DNA from: Flavobacterium enshiense DK69
GTDB taxonomy: Bacteria; Bacteroidota; Bacteroidia; Flavobacteriales; Flavobacteriaceae
Reading direction: 5' to 3'
Length of the DNA stretch: 64,000 bases
Assembly: GCF_000498495.1 (NCBI RefSeq)
Contig: NZ_AVCS01000006.1
Span: 248,001 to 312,000 of the forward strand
How positions within the stretch are numbered: the stretch's first letter is position 1; every line of letters begins with the position of its first letter. Below are positions 62,773 to 64,000 of this stretch, in pieces. The notes beneath the pieces are model-generated. The model did not search any database. It was not told the origin of the DNA and saw only the letters and a list, made by a program, of their open reading frames with translations. A program made the translations under genes and the position numbers.

Positions 62773-62796
62773 AAACCGCTCCAATTGGAGCGGTTT
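62773..62796 (-). terminator. Terminator after the cold-shock gene
   Basis: A 10-base palindromic stem AAACCGCTCC/GGAGCGGTTT with loop AATT; on the minus strand it continues into a run of T. Confidence 0.9.
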
Positions 62797-62829
62797 AACC
62801 CTTCATTCGGTAATCAAAAAATAATATAA

Positions 62830-63030
62830 TTAGTTTTCGATAACTGCTACTTCAGCAGCTACTTTACCTTTTCTTCCTTCTTCCTCTACGTAAGAAACTC
62901 TTACACCTTCAGCAAGTCCTTCGCTTTGAAGTCCTGTAGCATGAACGAAGATGTCTTTACCTGTTTCATCGTCTGTAATGAATCCATAACCTTTAGATTC
63001 AATAAAGAATTTTACTTTACCTGTTCGCAT
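62830..63030 (-). CDS. Cold-shock domain protein
   Basis: A 66-residue single cold-shock-domain RNA/single-stranded-DNA-binding protein. RNP1 KGYGFI (in FIESKGYGFITDDE) and the RNP2-type DIFVHATGL are present. Such proteins melt RNA structures and are often induced by cold. It is a single gene with its own promoter and terminator; the leader is only about 25 bases, so a long cold-sensing 5' UTR as in E. coli cspA is not expected. Confidence 0.95.
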   Translation of the reverse strand: MRTGKVKFFIESKGYGFITDDETGKDIFVHATGLQSEGLAEGVRVSYVEEEGRKGKVAAEVAVIEN

Positions 63031-63059
63031 TCTGTAAAAAAAAATAATTAATAATATTC

Positions 63060-63089
63060 CAAAGATAAACTTTTTTATGGAGCAAACAA
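63060..63089 (-). promoter_or_regulatory. Promoter of the cold-shock gene
   Basis: On the minus strand TTG (63087-63089) and TATCTTTG (63060-63067) are spaced by 19 bases, the same geometry as the nuo promoter. Confidence 0.75.
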
Positions 63090-63176
63090 GTTTTTTATAA
63101 AATATTTTTAAAAAAACTGTTTAAGTGTTGAGAAATTCAGATGAAAGTTATCTGAATGTTAAATAATTAAAAAAAA

Positions 63177-63192
63177 ACGACCCGAAGGTCGT
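63177..63192 (-). terminator. Terminator after aspS
   Basis: Stem ACGACC/GGTCGT with a 4-base loop; on the minus strand it is followed by a long T-run. Confidence 0.85.
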
Positions 63193-63199
63193 CTTTTGT

Positions 63200-64000
63200 C
63201 TATTGTTTTAAGTCAAGTTTTATGGATAATTCACCCATTTGCTTGTCATCTATGTGGGAAGGTGCATCAATCATAACGTCTCTTCCGGAGTTGTTTTTAG
63301 GGAAGGCAATGAAATCCCTGATGGTTTCCTGTCCGCCCAAGATTGCTACCAATCGGTCCAGACCAAACGCTAAACCTCCATGAGGCGGTGCGCCGAACTG
63401 GAAAGCATCCATTAAGAATCCGAACTGGTTTTTTGCTTCTTCTTCGGTGAAACCTAAATATTTGAACATTAATTGTTGCGTCTCTTTATCGTGGATACGA
63501 ATGGAACCTCCTCCGATTTCGTTTCCGTTTAAAACCATGTCGTAGGCATTAGCGCGTACTTTACCAGGCTCGGTAGCTAATAATTCGATGTCTTCCGGTT
63601 TTGGAGACGTGAACGGGTGATGCATCGCGTGATAACGTCCGCTTTCTTCATCGAATTCCAACAATGGGAAATCAACAACCCATAGAGGTGCGAATTCATC
63701 TGATTTACGTAAACCTAAACGTGTAGCTACTTCCATACGAAGCGCACTTAATTGTGCTCTGGTTTTGTTCGCCGGTCCGGACAACACGAAAATAATGTCG
63801 CCTTGTTTTGCTCCGGTAGCTTCTGCCCATTTCTTCAAATCGTCCTGATCGTAGAATTTATCCACGGATGATTTAAGACTTCCGTCGGCTTCACATTTAC
63901 AGTATACCATTCCCGAAGCGCCAACCTGAGGTCGTTTTACCCAGTCGATCAAAGCATCTATTTCTTTTCTCGTATAAGAAGCTCCTCCCGGAACAGCAAT
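63200..64000 (-). CDS. aspS: Aspartyl-tRNA synthetase, C-terminal part
   Basis: The minus-strand frame is open through the right edge ([20 protein letters not shown]), so the gene's 5' part is outside. The visible 267 residues hold part of the bacterial insertion (GAD) domain ([19 protein letters not shown]), the motif-2/3 class II parts and the C-terminal [19 protein letters not shown] (motif 3, ATP-binding Arg), followed by [15 protein letters not shown]. It loads Asp onto tRNA-Asp. The TTG at 63952 is an internal codon. Confidence 0.95.
   Translation of the reverse strand: MAVPGGASYTRKEIDALIDWVKRPQVGASGMVYCKCEADGSLKSSVDKFYDQDDLKKWAEATGAKQGDIIFVLSGPANKTRAQLSALRMEVATRLGLRKSDEFAPLWVVDFPLLEFDEESGRYHAMHHPFTSPKPEDIELLATEPGKVRANAYDMVLNGNEIGGGSIRIHDKETQQLMFKYLGFTEEEAKNQFGFLMDAFQFGAPPHGGLAFGLDRLVAILGGQETIRDFIAFPKNNSGRDVMIDAPSHIDDKQMGELSIKLDLKQ

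Overview
The window is chromosomal DNA from a Flavobacteriaceae bacterium, most likely a Flavobacterium or close relative. Several things point there: type IX secretion C-terminal sorting domains, a MurF-Alr fusion protein, a SusC/FecA-style TonB receptor with an N-terminal carboxypeptidase-like domain, promoters with the Bacteroidetes TTG/TAnnTTTG form, almost no Shine-Dalgarno sequences, and a 14-gene nuo operon whose NuoG is short.

Layout. (1) 1-4890 is the right end of an integrated, partly decayed mobile element. It ends at the 3' half of a tRNA gene with a CAT anticodon (4844-4890), which has no 5' half in the window and so looks like an attR. The element holds a partial large gene, a palindrome-rich control region, a run of very small same-strand genes (including two tandem surface-type lipoproteins), several frameshifted or stop-interrupted ORFs, and a 252-aa membrane-anchored protein. 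No integrase is visible. (2) 5154-11014 is core metabolism: a small PID-CTERM-like protein, ribE, divergent pdxA, then the fatty-acid cluster YceD-rpmF-fabH-accB-accC. (3) 11118-14601 is accessory: a propeller lipoprotein, an HD hydrolase and an unusual SDR protein. (4) 14967-21547 holds three exported peptidases on the minus strand. (5) 21889-31461 is a plus-strand run: dicarboxylate symporter, DedA protein, FAD oxidoreductase, a 1601-aa secreted fibronectin-type protein, mtgA and an AIM24-like protein. (6) 31522-43088 is minus strand: a transglutaminase-like cassette, prolyl oligopeptidase, a TonB receptor with a His-rich partner, asd, mscL, murF/alr and tdk. (7) 43282-47919 is plus strand: an acidic protein, rsmI, OsmC, HopJ-like, recJ and a small Cys protein. 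(8) 47916-49612 is umuC-umuD. (9) 49685-62596 is nuoA-N, transcribed leftward from one clear promoter. (10) A cold-shock gene and the 3' part of aspS close the window.

How the genes work together. YceD-RpmF-FabH-AccB-AccC link ribosome and fatty-acid synthesis. MurF/Alr and MtgA serve peptidoglycan. NuoA-N form respiratory complex I. The secreted peptidases and the adhesin-like protein depend on the Sec and type IX systems for degrading or binding outside polymers. The most unusual part is the left-hand element, with its nested inverted repeats, clustered reading-frame breaks and paired four-cysteine surface lipoproteins. All functional statements rest on reading the sequence and on recalled family knowledge; no database search was run.
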